Assembly (NCBI GenBank): GCA_019722365.1
Contig: JADFUC010001919.1
Coordinates: 1-64,000, forward strand
Direction: 5' to 3'
Length of the DNA: 64,000 nucleotides
Origin: Lithospermum erythrorhizon
Taxonomy: Eukaryota > Streptophyta > Magnoliopsida > Boraginales > Boraginaceae
The notes under the pieces are model-generated. The model ran no database searches and was not told the DNA's origin. It saw only the letters and a list, made by a program, of their open reading frames with translations. Position numbers and translations under genes: made by a program. Positions 1-17,050 of the stretch are shown in pieces (position 1 is the first letter of the stretch; every line of letters starts with the position of its first letter).

Positions 1-1480
1 TGTATTGAAAATGGGATAGTTTAATTATTGAATTCAAATTCAAAACCACTATCATACACATGTCAATTAACAATTGTCACCACATCACAAACCCATGCAC
101 AACAGTTGTTAAAAATATTCATCATAAATATATTCTAAAATACATTAAGTAGTGAAATTGTTACTCATAATTATTATATCACTTTAAAACTAATTTAAAA
201 GATATAATATAAAGGAAATTGAATATTGCTATCACATACCAATTACAATTAATTAGCATTAAAATGACAAATAATCAATAAAAATCGAATATAACTAGTC
301 CTAATTTCGTGAAACCAAAATAAGGAATAAATCTTTGAATTAGGTTTTCAAAATTAGGCACGGCCATAATGGCTCGGACGATCGGCCCATGGGAGTGCCT
401 ACGGTCGACACGTCCGGGGCTTCAGTCGCCGTCCTAATCGTCATTTTGGTACCAAAATCAAATTTGATCCGACGGACGCGCCTCAGGGTCGCCAGCTGAA
501 GTCGGTCGGCCGATTTTATGGTAATAATACCATATTTAACTCCGTTTCAGACGACCTCCTTAATCTGCTTGTAAATCGTTTTGGAGATTTAAAATTTTTC
601 AAAATTTATGAAATTCGAACACGCAAACGCCATAATTTCTTGAACAAATCTCCAATCGTGGGGTCGTTCATTAAAAATAAATTTTTTATATTTAATTATA
701 CTAAACAGTCCGCAATCTCGTAATTATTTTGAGGCACTTAGAAAAAATCCAAAAATTATGAAAATTTCAATTTGAGATCTTTCTTCTATGTGCTATTCAT
801 TGGGTTCCAGAAAAATTAGGGTTTAATTTTTACAAAATGTTATTAAATTCAAAAGTGAAACAAAACTTCAATTAAATCGTCTTTAATCGAGTGAAACAAA
901 CCATGTTAACAAAATATTATAATACATCATCATAAACTTGTAACACATGTGTAAATCAATAATCAAGAACATGGTGATTTATTCTCATCATACATTTATC
1001 AATTAAATATATGAACAAGAATTAATCAAATAAAAAATTGATAAAAACAAAACAAGCATAAAAATAAATAATGTAAAGCAACTTAATTTTGGGCCGTGAT
1101 GCCACTGAAGAAAACCATTTGCGGATATATGAGTATAAATACAAATCCATAGTTCCGTGGATCTTTAAAGTATACTACATTATTTATATAAAACATATAA
1201 TTAAATTATATGAACAGGACTTACAAGCAATGGAGTAATTCCCACCAAATCCACGCTCAAATTGCCAACGTGAATTTGACTTCCTTCAGCCTCCTTGTTG
1301 TAATATAAATCGATGATACTCCCAGTTAGTCCACACCAGAGGGCCGAAAATCAAGAACTAATCTATAGTAAACAAGGATGAACAAACTGAAATCCCAAAA
1401 TTTTGGAGAATTTCTCAAGCCAAAGAGGCGGCTACTAGGTTTTTAAGAAAGTTTTACAAAACTTATGATGAAACCCTAAA

Positions 1481-1490
1481 GTTTATATAG
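1481..1490 (-). promoter_or_regulatory. TATA box of LTR-like region
   Basis: The minus strand reads CCTATATAAACTTTAGGG around this site, a strong plant TATA context. It lies just downstream of the hairpin-rich segment on the same strand. Confidence 0.4.
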
Positions 1491-2616
1491 GCTAGGTTAA
1501 ACAAGTCTGCTAAGCAACCCGTTAAGTATTAGTTTGACTGCTAACTCTATTAGTTCAAGACACTAATGAGTTACTATTGAGTTGAACTATTTAATTGCTT
1601 AATTAAATAGTAATGAAGTTTGTATTATCAATAATCTTTCAAGTTATCGAGCAATACTAAATTATTCTTAACCAATTAAATAACTATTTAACTGATCCCA
1701 TCTGTCTCAATCGATATTCTTACATAAATGTAGAACCTTCAAAATCGGGGAGAAACAAATTTCAATTCATATGGTTCTCTTTAATTTCATACATGAAATA
1801 TAACTCAACGTCACTCAGAGGTGGTGTGGACCTTCTAGGCTCGATAATAAGTTCGTATAATAATAATAATTTGACCAATTACTATTATTATAACGCATTA
1901 ACGAGTAAGATCTAGCAATCGCTATAACCCCTTAAATTATATCATGAGAACTCCACACTCAGTAATATACAATTACTGTTGAACACTAAGTTCCTCGATA
2001 ATCAAGACGAACCTTAACCCATTTAAATGAATTGCTAGCACAATTGTCGAACTGGTATTAAATGGAACCAATTACTGATTTAACTGCTTGGTGAAAAATA
2101 CCTCCGAGTTGTCCTTATGCTAGGAGCTTTTTATATCGAATGAATAGGGGTATTTATAGGCTTTCGACTTTCTTCTTCATTGGTTGATCCATAACTGCTA
2201 TTGATTTTCACGATTTGACCGTTGAATTTGGAGACAGATCCGACCGCCGACATTATTAAAGACGGTATATGCGCCAACTTGATTTCCATGTTAACCATTA
2301 CCTTAGTTTTGCTAATCTCCTTTTATCGGGTCATTATTTTGGCTTCCCTCGCTGGTCCAAAAAAACTATATTTTTAGTTCCATTTTCTCGCTCTCTCATT
2401 TATTATTAAAACTCAGAATTTTGGGAACTTATTTTAATGCCACATTATCATATGTGTAAAATAGTTTAATTTAATGACAAACCCCAATCTTTTCGCACTT
2501 CAGCACCACCGTGTGGTAAAAATACCGAAACCTTAAGTTTTAATGCGTTCAGCTTTTAATTGAGGTTTCAATCAAACCTTTAATCGGCCATTGTGCACTG
2601 TGCGATTATTCTTTAT

Positions 2617-2666
2617 TTAATTATTTTAATTAATCCAAATAAATTGAATTTAATTAAAATAATTAA
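2617..2666. repeat. 17-bp perfect hairpin
   Basis: TTAATTATTTTAATTAA at 2617-2633 is perfectly complementary to 2650-2666 across a 16-nt loop. It is the outermost of several hairpins in the LTR-like region. Others are 1587-1597 with 1601-1611, 1856-1865 with 1883-1892, and 1960-1966 with 1972-1978. Confidence 0.75.
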
Positions 2667-2680
2667 TACAATTCATCATA

Positions 2681-4060
2681 TACAAATGCCCCCTGAGCCT
2701 CGGGGTATCGCCGGAGTTATTGATGATGCCCGGCCCAGACCATGCACCATGATTTGAGAAGCCCCACCTTTGCAAAGTGATAATTTTGGTAATATTCTAC
2801 CCAGTATTGATCGGGTAGATGGCTTTGCACTGTTGTGGGGAACATATAGAGTTTTTGAGGTTGGTGACTAAACTTTAGTTTCCAAGCCGCCTAATGCACT
2901 ATTGGGGGATTGCTTAAGTCAAACGTAGTTCAGGTGGATGTTTTAGACTCTCGTCCAGGAGTGTAATAGGTGTTTTATGCTCTCACCAAGGAGTTTGTGG
3001 ACAGTTTAGCCTCGTGTCAAGGAGATGGTAAACAGTTTAGACTCATATCAAGGAGAATGGAGACAAGGAGTTCGATCAAGGAGAATGTAGACAGCTTTGT
3101 TCTCAAGTGTCGCGAGACTTTGTATCTTTTCCCCTAGGTCCGCCACCGGCGAGCAGGACAGCCCATCCCTCCACAGTGAGCATTCTCAAGGTGGTGAATA
3201 CTCTGATATCATACCTCACCCATCTTTTTTTTTTTTTTTTTTTTCAAAAAGTTCAGTATTTTTGGCCAGAATCGGCATTGAAAGAGTGGACTTTGTTGAC
3301 TTGAAGTTGCATTGGCCTTCAAGACTCCACACCTGGGACTCACAACCTCCAGAACCCTAGTCTGATCCAACAGGCCTCATAGGGCTGGTTCAGAGCATCT
3401 AATCTAAATGCATTTTCCTGAGGATCGAACGAACTGTTTTGACCCATGGGATCTGGCTGCTCAGTTATGACAAGGTCCCAACAAGAGGTTGGTTGGGTTG
3501 AACTCCCACTCAAACCATTGAATTGATGTACCGATCTATAATGGGCTTGATATAAGAGTATGAGTGATTAAGGACCCCTGGGTCCCCGATTTGTCTTTTG
3601 ATTGGGTCTCTCAGATGAACTCCTCCTCAAATTTTGGTGTTATTGCATGACTGTTCCATCAAATTCGAGATTAACTGGCACGTTTAGGCTCTCGGTCGGC
3701 TGGGTTTGAGGTATGCTCGAGGCTTGATATGGTGGATTAAGATGAGTTTCAAAGGCCCTTTGAGTAGTGTTAGGCAACCTTTGAGGAAGTATGGCCTCAG
3801 GGTCGCTTACTTACCTGCTGATGTTAAGTTCATGTTCTCTGCATCTTCCTAACCATGTTGGATACGCCTCGCTTTGGAGTCGTGATCTGCTTGGCTATGT
3901 CTTCGATCGCTTACTAGAAAGCTACTTGTTCCTCCAAGTTAGTAATACTCACATCATGACCTTTGCTCAGGAGCTGAAAGAACTGGAAAGATGAGACCAC
4001 ATCTTCAGTTTTGTCGCCTTTCCATGCAACTTCTGATGTTGTATCCTCCTATTGTTCTAA
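2681..4060. other. unidentified region, possibly retroelement internal sequence
   Basis: Short open frames occur (for example 3097-3360), but none has a recognisable domain and one is only held open by a T20 tract at 3225-3244. A primer-binding-site-like sequence on the minus strand at the right edge suggests a degraded internal region of a minus-strand LTR element. I saw no gag or pol motif to confirm this. Confidence 0.25.
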
Positions 4061-4072
4061 GCTCTGGTGCCA
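4061..4072 (-). other. possible retroelement primer binding site
   Basis: The minus strand reads TGGCACCAGAGC, two changes from the TGGTATCAGAGC site complementary to initiator tRNA-Met used by many plant LTR elements. It is preceded on that strand by CATTCAGG, so an LTR end at a CA is possible. No matching second LTR was located. Confidence 0.3.
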
Positions 4073-7021
4073 CCTGAATGGCTTATTGGGCGCAGATTGG
4101 TAGTTTCAAGAAAAATAGCGAATGAGTATCGAAAATGTAGAAGTTTAATTTTTCTAGGCTAGAATGACAAATATTTTGAATTTAGCTTCAGAACGAATAA
4201 AAAACGGAGGAGTATTTCAATACAAATATCTAAAAGCTATTATTGTTGAATATAGTATACCATTGATATCTCTTAAAATGGTATTTCCCACACAGACAAC
4301 CATAAATTACATTTAAAAATGTTATTATGGTATATCCAAAGTAAAAGACATACCCTAGAAAATTAGTTATTGCGATATTTCATTACCATTACAGTGAGAC
4401 ATAATTGCTGCACTAAGATATATGTATTTCATAAAGCAAATCAATACAATATCACAAATACGCAGACTATGCTGCTGAAACAACAAATATAAGAAAATAA
4501 TTATAAATAAGGCATATTAAGGTGCATTTCACTGATTAATAAATACAATATTATATTAAATAATGAGGATGGTGCAAAATATTAAATATTGTATTTATTG
4601 CTAAATATAACATAAGGAATATTGTGATATTGTGTTAATATTAAATAAAAACAAAAAGGAAAATATTACTCCTCTCCGGTCCAAGTTTAGCTAGACACTT
4701 TGACTTTAGACTTATGGTATATAGTCAAGTTTACCCTTCATTTAACCATCAATCTTGTGGCCCACCATTAGCATTACCAAATACCCTTCGTTTGAATTTG
4801 TTTGTTTGATCGTTTTATGTTTGTAATTGTTCGTAATTTAATGGGTTCTAAATTTTTAATATTTATTGTCTTTTATAGATTATATATTAAATTATAGTAA
4901 AAATGAACATCAGAAGTTTTTTAGAAACCAAAGTTGATACCCAATATAGAAATTAGTTCCAACTCAATTGGACGAGAGTATAGAATATAAGGGAATATTA
5001 AGATATTTCCTAACCAAGCAGTCACATAACATAGCAAAACCCATGAAAACACTGAATATTTAAAAAACTAATTAAAATGCAGAATACCATGACAACCAAT
5101 ACATAATAGTATTTAAACACAATGTCTCCGTACAACATCCTTTGTTAGATGGTATTTCATGAACCAAATCCAAAACTACAATATAATTGTGATATAGAAA
5201 CAACTAATAGAAAAATAAGGTATATTAACATATTTACAATTAAGTTCTATGAAAATATCAGATCTAATGAAAATTACGAAACACACAAGATTCTCCAATG
5301 AAAACTAATAAAAACAATCATCATTGACGAATTAGTTATCAAGTAAAGTTGATTAGATGAGAGAAGTTAATATCTCTCGTATGGCATAGCCTCCACTTCA
5401 AATGCCTATCCTCAAGATTGGACATCAATATGAATTTTGCTTCCCTCCCATAAGTACGATGTTTCTTGAACTTCAAAGACAACTTATACTCTTCCTCTCC
5501 ATCTACTATAGAAAAACACTATACAAACACACTTAAGAATGAAACATTAAGTTAACAAAAATATTTAAAACATGACCGCATATTTTAACAAAATATTTAA
5601 AATATAAATACCATATGAAACTGAAACATGGTATTACATACCTTATAATTAATACATTATGAAAGATTACTAACCGGTATTACAAACTGTGAATCCTACC
5701 TAGAAAAACTACATGGTGTTAACCTAACAACATCACCCGCTAAAAATGCAGATATATGCTGGGAACAATGGAGAAAAATATTTGACTAAACCAAAACAAA
5801 AAAAGTACAACAAGAGTGAGACAAAACCAAATTCGAGCCAAAGAGAGAGCTATCTAATTGCAGATTCTTTGTGATTAGAGTGAACATTATATAAAACAAT
5901 AACAAATGAACAAAATCTTAAACATAATAAAAAAAGAAAACAAAACAAAAATGAATAAAAACTAACTAGGTTTACTGAATTGAACAATCATAATCATCTT
6001 CTTTATCTCATTAGCTAAAATCCAATAAACATGATGCATATCTTGTTTTAAAATGATACATGATTACTTAAATATATAAACATTAGAATAAATTAATACC
6101 CTTTTTCGAATTCAAGCAAGCAATTTTACTTCATGTATTATATATATATATATATTGATCCATGATGATAGAAGAATTAGAAAAATAAATTTTTTTGTAA
6201 ATTAGTTGGCGAAGAGCAGCCACCTATCATTAAAAGTATCATTTAAATCACTAACCAAAAGAGTTGAACTCAAAACCTTCTTAAAGCTCGGGTCGATGCT
6301 ACTGCATCTACATTGAGCCGCAAAAACCAAAATTGAATATGAATTTTAAATTATGAATGTAATACCATCTAAAAACAACTACTCAGATAACTTAAAAGGA
6401 AAAGAAAAGAAAGCAGTGGTAGAAATTCAAAAGAAAAAACAGTACGCATGAACCGAATTACAATACCCTGGATGCTATTATGGCTTGTGTTTTTCAATGC
6501 AAACAACCTGAATATTAGTCATCGACAAAAAAAAATAACGACTGATGATCAAGATCTTAATAACTATATTATATATAGTAAGCAACTAATAGAAACCTCT
6601 AATTTTCTATAATTTTATATCGAGGATTTCAACTTTCACCCATTTGCAACATTATTAAACAAAAAGAATTCTAAATGCCCAAATGACCTTACATATGCTA
6701 TCCAAATGAGTCGCTATACAAAAACACCAAAACAAGAAGTGTCTCGAGGCAAAATGACTATTTTGCCTTTCTATTTGTAAAGCGGCAAAGTGTGTTAAAC
6801 ACTATTTGATGTAGTATATATATTGGGATCCTCATCCCATGAAAAAGAAACAAAAAATTTGCGAACTTAACCCTCAACGCATTTTTAACTAGTAAATAAA
6901 TCACCTTTATAAATTAACTAACATTATTAAGTGGGAAAATACACCCAGTAAGTAATAAATCCCCAATCCAACATCTGTAATTTCACATTTTACTTATTTA
7001 CTACCACCAGCATGTTATAGT
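4073..7021. other. AT-rich sequence without recognisable gene
   Basis: No open frame with protein-like composition was found on either strand. A TA dinucleotide run lies at about 6139-6155. The stretch near 4668-4760 weakly resembles a degraded MITE end. Confidence 0.5.
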
Positions 7022-7171
7022 ATGAGCGTGGCGCCACCAAAGTTAGCAAGTTCTCCGCCGCCACCTTCAACATCGCCTGAGCTACGCCGGAAGCTCTGTG
7101 AGAAATGGGAGCTGGCTTCAAGTTCTCAACTTCCTCCAATGTGCATGATCATAATATATTTATTTCTTTAA
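7022..7171 (+). CDS. possible first exon or tiny ORF, unknown product
   Basis: An ATG opens a 49-codon frame whose first 39 codons look protein-like. The start is rich in Ala, Pro and Ser (MSVAPPKLASSPPPPSTS) and is followed by a charged segment, PELRRKLCEKWELASSS. Base composition is clearly more GC-rich than the flanks. After codon 40 the frame turns hydrophobic and AT-rich and stops at 7169-7171. A GT at 7141-7142 could be a splice donor, which would make this the first exon of a split gene. No continuing exon was recognised in the following 2 kb, and no family is recognised. It could equally be a captured gene fragment or chance. Confidence 0.25.
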   Translation: MSVAPPKLASSPPPPSTSPELRRKLCEKWELASSSQLPPMCMIIIYLFL

Positions 7172-12100
<4,929 letters not shown>

Positions 12101-12169
12101 CGGGTTGGTTCTTGCAGATCGAAATTTTATTCGCTCGGCGCCTAATTTTAGCGCCGACGTAAGTAACGC

Positions 12170-12535
12170 AGCATCGCTTTATACCTAACGGTACCACGCT
12201 TGTTCCTTTATAATAAATTAATAATAATGCATTCGAATTATTTTTTCGAATAAACGCCAGACCGCGGCTTTAAACTGGCACTCACGCTTGTTAAACCAAC
12301 GGCTAGTTTTTGTAACGCCTATATTGTAATAACGGCTACTTATACCAACGGTATCGCTGATTTAAACGGAAATTATCGTTATTATCAACGTGCGCTATAT
12401 AACGGTTATTTTGTAATAAACGGTACCGCTTAAATCCTCAAACGCTACCACGCTTAGTACCAAATAGTCGCTATATAGCCGTTGGTAATAAACGTGGTAA
12501 CGCTTAAATCAAACGCTACCACGCTTATCGCTGCG
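12170..12535. repeat. GGTACC-motif cluster A (hAT left subterminal region)
   Basis: Several copies and near-copies of AACGGTACCACGCTT in both orientations are packed here (for example near 12187, 12419, 12439, 12490 and 12510). A TATA-like CTATAAAATG follows at about 12558-12570, as expected for a transposase promoter. Confidence 0.7.
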
Positions 12536-12788
12536 TAGTCAAAAAACCATGGAGAGGTCTATAAAATGATAATACCTTCCCCCTTCATTTCTCGCCAATT
12601 CACAATCACTAGGTTAAACTCAAAGCAATAACAAGTAATCTCAAAATCTACACAGTTAATTATATCAAATTTAAGCGATTCTATTCAAGGCGCGGTCACT
12701 TCATTCCAATCTACAATCCTATATCGCCTCCATCTCGTCTGTATTATTTACTCAACTTTTATAAATTGCATATTTTTGTTTTAAATTA

Positions 12789-14815
12789 ATGGCATCAAAC
12801 GTAATCTTGGTAAAAATGTTCAAAGCGCTAGCTGCTAAGATGCCTACGTCTAATGATCGTTAATTTAGAGATGATGATCGTATGGGTCGAACTACAATTC
12901 ATTATTAACTCTCAATCTAGCTACCTGAGCACTACTAATGAAAGGAAAACTTCATGGATTTGGAAATATTTAATGGAGACCGTGGAAAAACAAACGAATC
13001 TCTGTATAAATTGTGTGGCTACTTATCACGGAAAAATCCATGTGGCAGCTTAACCTGGCCATCTCGCTGCACACTTAGCTGGTCATAAGATCAGAAAGGA
13101 TAGCTGGAGTAGGTACACAAGGAACTATTGATATCCAAACCGTAAGAACTTTTTTTTAGCATCTTCGCTTGTGGATTGAAATTCAGGAAATTTGTAATCG
13201 GGTAGTTATTCCTTTTAATCATCATGGATGATGACGCTTACTAAATGATTCAAAATGCTCTAATCCCCGAGCTATACGTATCCTTCGCATTACTTTACTA
13301 ACCTATGCTTTTAAATATTTTAAAAATGAAAGAGTTGTAGTAACACTCTTATGAATTTGCCTTATAAAATGTATGTTTGACTAGTGATATTGGTGTCTTT
13401 TGGATTTTGAGAGCACGTTGTAACATGTCATTGGATTAAGACTAAGACTGGGTCTCTGCAAAGGAGAATTATATATTTTGGGATCGATTGCTAAATATAA
13501 TAATATCTAAATTTCTCAAGGAGCATTTAGCCCATCAAATGTTTTTTAGTCAAGATTACTTCTAATTTCATTTGATAACGCCAACACACCGCTTCAATCG
13601 AAAATTAAAGAGGCCTATTAAACCGATTTTAGTGAACTTCTTCTATGTTAGTTTGAAACAAAAGATGGAATAAAAGTTGTTTGGGATGAGTTTATTTTAC
13701 CAATCAGAAAGTTCGCTAATTTTGTTGTTAACGGGCGGGTGTTAAGACATGAATATAAAAATGGTCGAGGCTTCCGTAAGAAGTTTAAGAAATTAATTTT
13801 TTGATTGTGAACTAGATGGAACTCGACTTAAGAAGAAATTCCCATTTTTATTATATTCATATGTACCACTCACATATACCAATTGGAACATTACATGAAT
13901 TACTTAAGCTTTAGAGCCACTTAAAGATTATACTAAAGTTTTTTTTCAACCTTAACTGAGCTAAATATTCATCTTGCTTTAGAATCTGCCGTTAATCTCT
14001 CCATTCATATGACTAAACATAGAAATGATTATGTTGTTGGGAGATATGATTCCGAATATGGAAGAGAAGTTTTAAATATTCATCCTTATCCCACATGATA
14101 TGCAATTGGTATAATTGATCCTAACGCTAAATTAAAGCATTTTAATTTCTATGTGAACGTATTATGAATCTTTCTACTAATCTTTAATCCAGAACTAAAG
14201 AGTTTTTGATGTTCAAAAATGGAAAGATGGAATTGAAACGTATATGTATAATATGTATAGCAAATACCAATCAAGGAATGGACAAGCGTAAGGCCACACC
14301 TTCAAGTAGTATACAAAGTTTTATCGCGGGTCTGGTGACGGAAAGTTAAAATACGGTCAACATGATCACCTTAGAAATGCGTTACAGTTTTAGTGAAATT
14401 GATCCACCGCCCACAAGAACACGAATGAGTTAACTCAATATTTATCTACTAACTTTGAATTGAGTCAATATAATGATAAAAAATCCTTTGATATATTAAA
14501 ATGGCGGGCGAGCAAGTGAAGCCTGTCGGTCCGAATTATAAAAAGGAAGATTGTCGTTTGTCGATAATAGCTGTCCCAGATGAAAAGCTTAAGCAATACA
14601 CCTAAAGACGCCTAAGACTGGCATTGCTACAAGACTGTTGATCATTGAAAGATGCAAGACAAAAAGACACGGTCATGGAACCAAAAGAAAAGATATGTTC
14701 ATGATTCAGTGACATTGAAGAAGAAATTGAAGAAGATCTAAGAGAGCAACACAATAGACGTTGAAAAGACCACAAAGAAGAAGTCCCAAGATGAATTAAT
14801 TTATGATGATTAGAA
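12789..14815 (+). pseudogene. hAT transposase pseudogene (BED finger, hAT dimerisation remnants)
   Basis: The family cuts and pastes DNA in the nucleus using an RNase H-like core. The probable start is the ATG at 12789 (MASNVILVK). A BED-type zinc finger is legible at about 12951-13100: SWIWKYL, then a CINCV cysteine pair, then LAAHLAGHK after a frameshift. Further on, with repeated frameshifts, I read TCHWIKTKTGSLQRRI-like sequence near 13420-13480. DPNAKLKHFNFY at about 14120-14150 matches the conserved hAT 'DPR.K' block, and ELTQYLST with FDILKW at 14425-14510 resembles the start of the C-terminal dimerisation domain. Several stops lie between these blocks, so no functional protein is possible. 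The assignment rests on motif order, not on an intact frame. Confidence 0.65.
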
Positions 14816-14963
14816 TTGTAATTTGTAACTTAATAATCCTTTATTATCGACGAAACTCATGTAAATCCCCTCGGCCCGCACGAGTATAAATCAGACGGCT
14901 CAAAATATTAAAATGTTCTTTATTCCATACAAATAGACCTATTATTTTTAAACTTATTGATTT

Positions 14964-15091
14964 AAACGTGGTACCGCTATTAATACACGCCGGTACCATC
15001 ATGACCAAAAATGGCGTAAAGAAAACTCCAAACTTTCTTCGCTATTTTTTTAGATTAACGTGGTACCGTTTATTTATAACGGTACCACGTT
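14964..15091. repeat. GGTACC-motif cluster B with 14-bp perfect palindrome
   Basis: AACGTGGTACCGTT at 15057-15070 is perfectly complementary to AACGGTACCACGTT at 15078-15091 with a 7-nt loop. Another copy, AAACGTGGTACCGCT, lies at 14964-14978. Confidence 0.8.
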
Positions 15092-15115
15092 TAAGCGCGA
15101 AAATAAGATTAATAG

Positions 15116-16700
15116 GGTTCCAAACATTCAATTGAAACACAATTCCTCAATCTTCAAACTCCAAAAACCAAAATTCTCTCAAACTCAATCTTCAATTCCT
15201 CTATAAATCATCTTTCAATTAGTTAATTAGTATCAATTTGCTAAAATGGCACCAAAAAGAGCTCCAAAAAACAAGGAAAGTGTTGAATTGCAAACAAGAA
15301 ATAGGAGGAGAGTCCATGAGTCACCACCACAATCACCACCACATTCACCACCACAAGAGAAGAAGACGTAGGGGTGCAACGTCGAGAAGTTCAAGGGTAG
15401 AGGTGGAGGTACCAAGATGGGCGGGATGTACCTTGACATTTAGCTGAGAAATCATGGTCACGGGTAATCTTTATTCCACTTTTTAGATCATGCTAAATCA
15501 GTGTAATGGTTTTCACTTTTAATAAGAATCGGTATCCCACTATCACAGATAAGTTTTATGAACTGCCTCGACCGCTAATAATGATAGGCGTAGGAGTGCT
15601 TATTGCTCTGTACAATATCGATGGAGTTAATGGGTAATATAACGGAAACGACATTTAATAAAAACATTTGGTATGCTTAGTCAAAGTGATGATTACCCGA
15701 AAGGACGGGTGCACTCAACTGGCCGGTCACATTACAAGACTGTGGTCCAAGAAGCTTAACAACAATCGTAGAGTTAAGAAAGAAGGTATAGTGGTGGTAA
15801 GAATAACTTGAATGGTAGGTATACAAAACTTGTTTGGAAAAAGTCGATCCGCATTCTTTGCCATCTGACTAGTCAAGCATCCAACGAAGTTTATTAATAT
15901 GTGGTCTATATTGAATTTCATGATGGGTTAATATGCCACGCTTGATACTTAAACATATGTTTCATCAGATGGCTTAAGTCAACCCCTTCAATACATGGCA
16001 TGATTATCTCATTTGTTAGTTAATATCAAAGGGGTTTCTATTAAGAATGCGGTACGGGTTGATTTTAAAGGCGACTTGAAATCTTGGGGCGTTAATCATT
16101 GATTACCAGAAGTCTTTACGTGGACGGGGTATCATGTTCAGTTGGAGGTGTTTGAACATTTAGCTGGATGTTCAAGATGAGGTGTATGTTCAACAACTAC
16201 TTCTACTCCCCAAAGGGATGGTACCTCCTATTTTGTTGGCCAACACCGATTAAGCTCGATCTGAGTTCGTAGGTTCCTCCTTCTGCCTCTTCTCGAGATC
16301 ATCCCGATGAAGCGCATGGTTAATTGTTGGAATCTTGATTTAATTCCACGAATTAAAGTTTGTTTCAAGATGAATTTGGTGAGCGATCAAGTTTGATGAC
16401 GGGGCGCAATTAAGGGCTCACAGGAGCGCATGATCATGAACGCGAGCAGAGAGGTCGAGGGTGCAGCAGAGCAAACGCGATTCAATTTGAAAACATGTTT
16501 CCATGAATAATGCTTTGAATATTGATTATATTGATGTTTAGTATTCGAACAATTTAGTTTTATGTTATGCAAATTACTTATTTTTCTAATTTCAATATTA
16601 ATATGTTTGATTTCGCATTTGATTACACTTTTAGAATTGTTGTTAATGGTATCATTTGTTTTAAATTGAACACTCATTAGCCAAGTGAACACCGGCTCAT
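15116..16700 (+). other. unidentified segment between two GGTACC clusters, with a small ORF
   Basis: After cluster B comes a leader-like, pyrimidine/A-rich stretch with CTATAAATC at about 15200. An ATG at 15246 then starts a 41-residue frame ending at 15371, basic at first (MAPKRAPKNK) and then repeating SPPQ/SPPH. Downstream sequence has a protein-like feel in pieces (for example PKGMVPPILLANTD near 16210) but is broken by stops, and I cannot name a family. Its placement between clusters B and C parallels that of the hAT transposase between A and B. It could therefore be a second element of the same family or captured host sequence. Confidence 0.3.
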
Positions 16701-16870
16701 TTGTATTAACGTGGTACTGGGAATTTTAAAAGGTACCACGTTAATACAAGACAGCCAATTGGATCGTTAACGCGGTACCGTTTATAGCCGTACCACGCTG
16801 TCACGCCTGTTATTTACTTTACCGTATTAACGCGGTACCGCTTAATATAAACGGCACCACGCTAATAACG
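16701..16870. repeat. GGTACC-motif cluster C with 17-bp perfect palindrome
   Basis: TTGTATTAACGTGGTAC at 16701-16717 is perfectly complementary to 16733-16749 with a 15-nt loop. Two further imperfect copies follow, AACGCGGTACCG at about 16769-16780 and again at about 16829-16840, each paired with a CACCACGCT/TACCACGCT half. A GC-rich stretch at 16870-17050 (repeated GGCCCGG, GGCTCGG) and a TATA-like GCTATAAATTAG at about 17071 follow. Confidence 0.8.
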
Positions 16871-17050
16871 ACCCTGGGGCCTCAACCGGGCCCGGCCGAA
16901 TACCCACCGATTATCAGCGGCCTGAACCGGCTCGGCTCGGGCCTGAATCAGTCAGTTCCACTTATTAATGGGTCAGTCACCGTGGGCCTATCGGGGTTCG
17001 TCCGCCGAACTGGTGGGCTGGCCCCTGGACGGCCCACCAAGGCCCGGTTC

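Larger units (their letters stand above)
1..2680 (-). repeat. LTR-like region with TATA box and hairpins (minus strand)
   Basis: No coding sequence is visible. Read on the minus strand, the region runs from a hairpin-rich AT segment (about 2670 down to 1580), through a TATA box (1481-1490), into a leader-like stretch. This order fits the U3 and R parts of a plant LTR. Positions 360-500 are much more GC-rich than their surroundings. The 19-bp segment at 1781-1799 matches 43386-43404 in inverted orientation, and both loci follow the same hairpins-then-TATA order, so I infer one LTR family. Boundaries, superfamily and target-site duplications could not be seen. Confidence 0.4.
12120..15115 (+). 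mobile_element. degraded hAT-superfamily DNA transposon
   Basis: A transposase pseudogene on the plus strand is flanked on each side by a cluster of short motifs built on AACGNGGTACCG/CGGTACCACG (12170-12535 and 14964-15091). Transposase-binding subterminal repeats are typical of the Ac/hAT group, and several copies here include the hexamer AAACGG known from maize Ac. Exact terminal inverted repeats and the 8-bp target duplication expected for hAT were not found, so the boundaries are approximate. The element is inactive because its transposase frame is broken throughout. Confidence 0.6.

Noticed and set aside
4668..4790. CTCCTCTCCGGTCC, similar to a MITE terminus
   Set aside because: No opposite terminus was found.
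16387..16692. Minus-strand frame of 101 codons
   Set aside because: Asn/Lys/Ile-rich, no motif, and ends beside palindrome cluster C.
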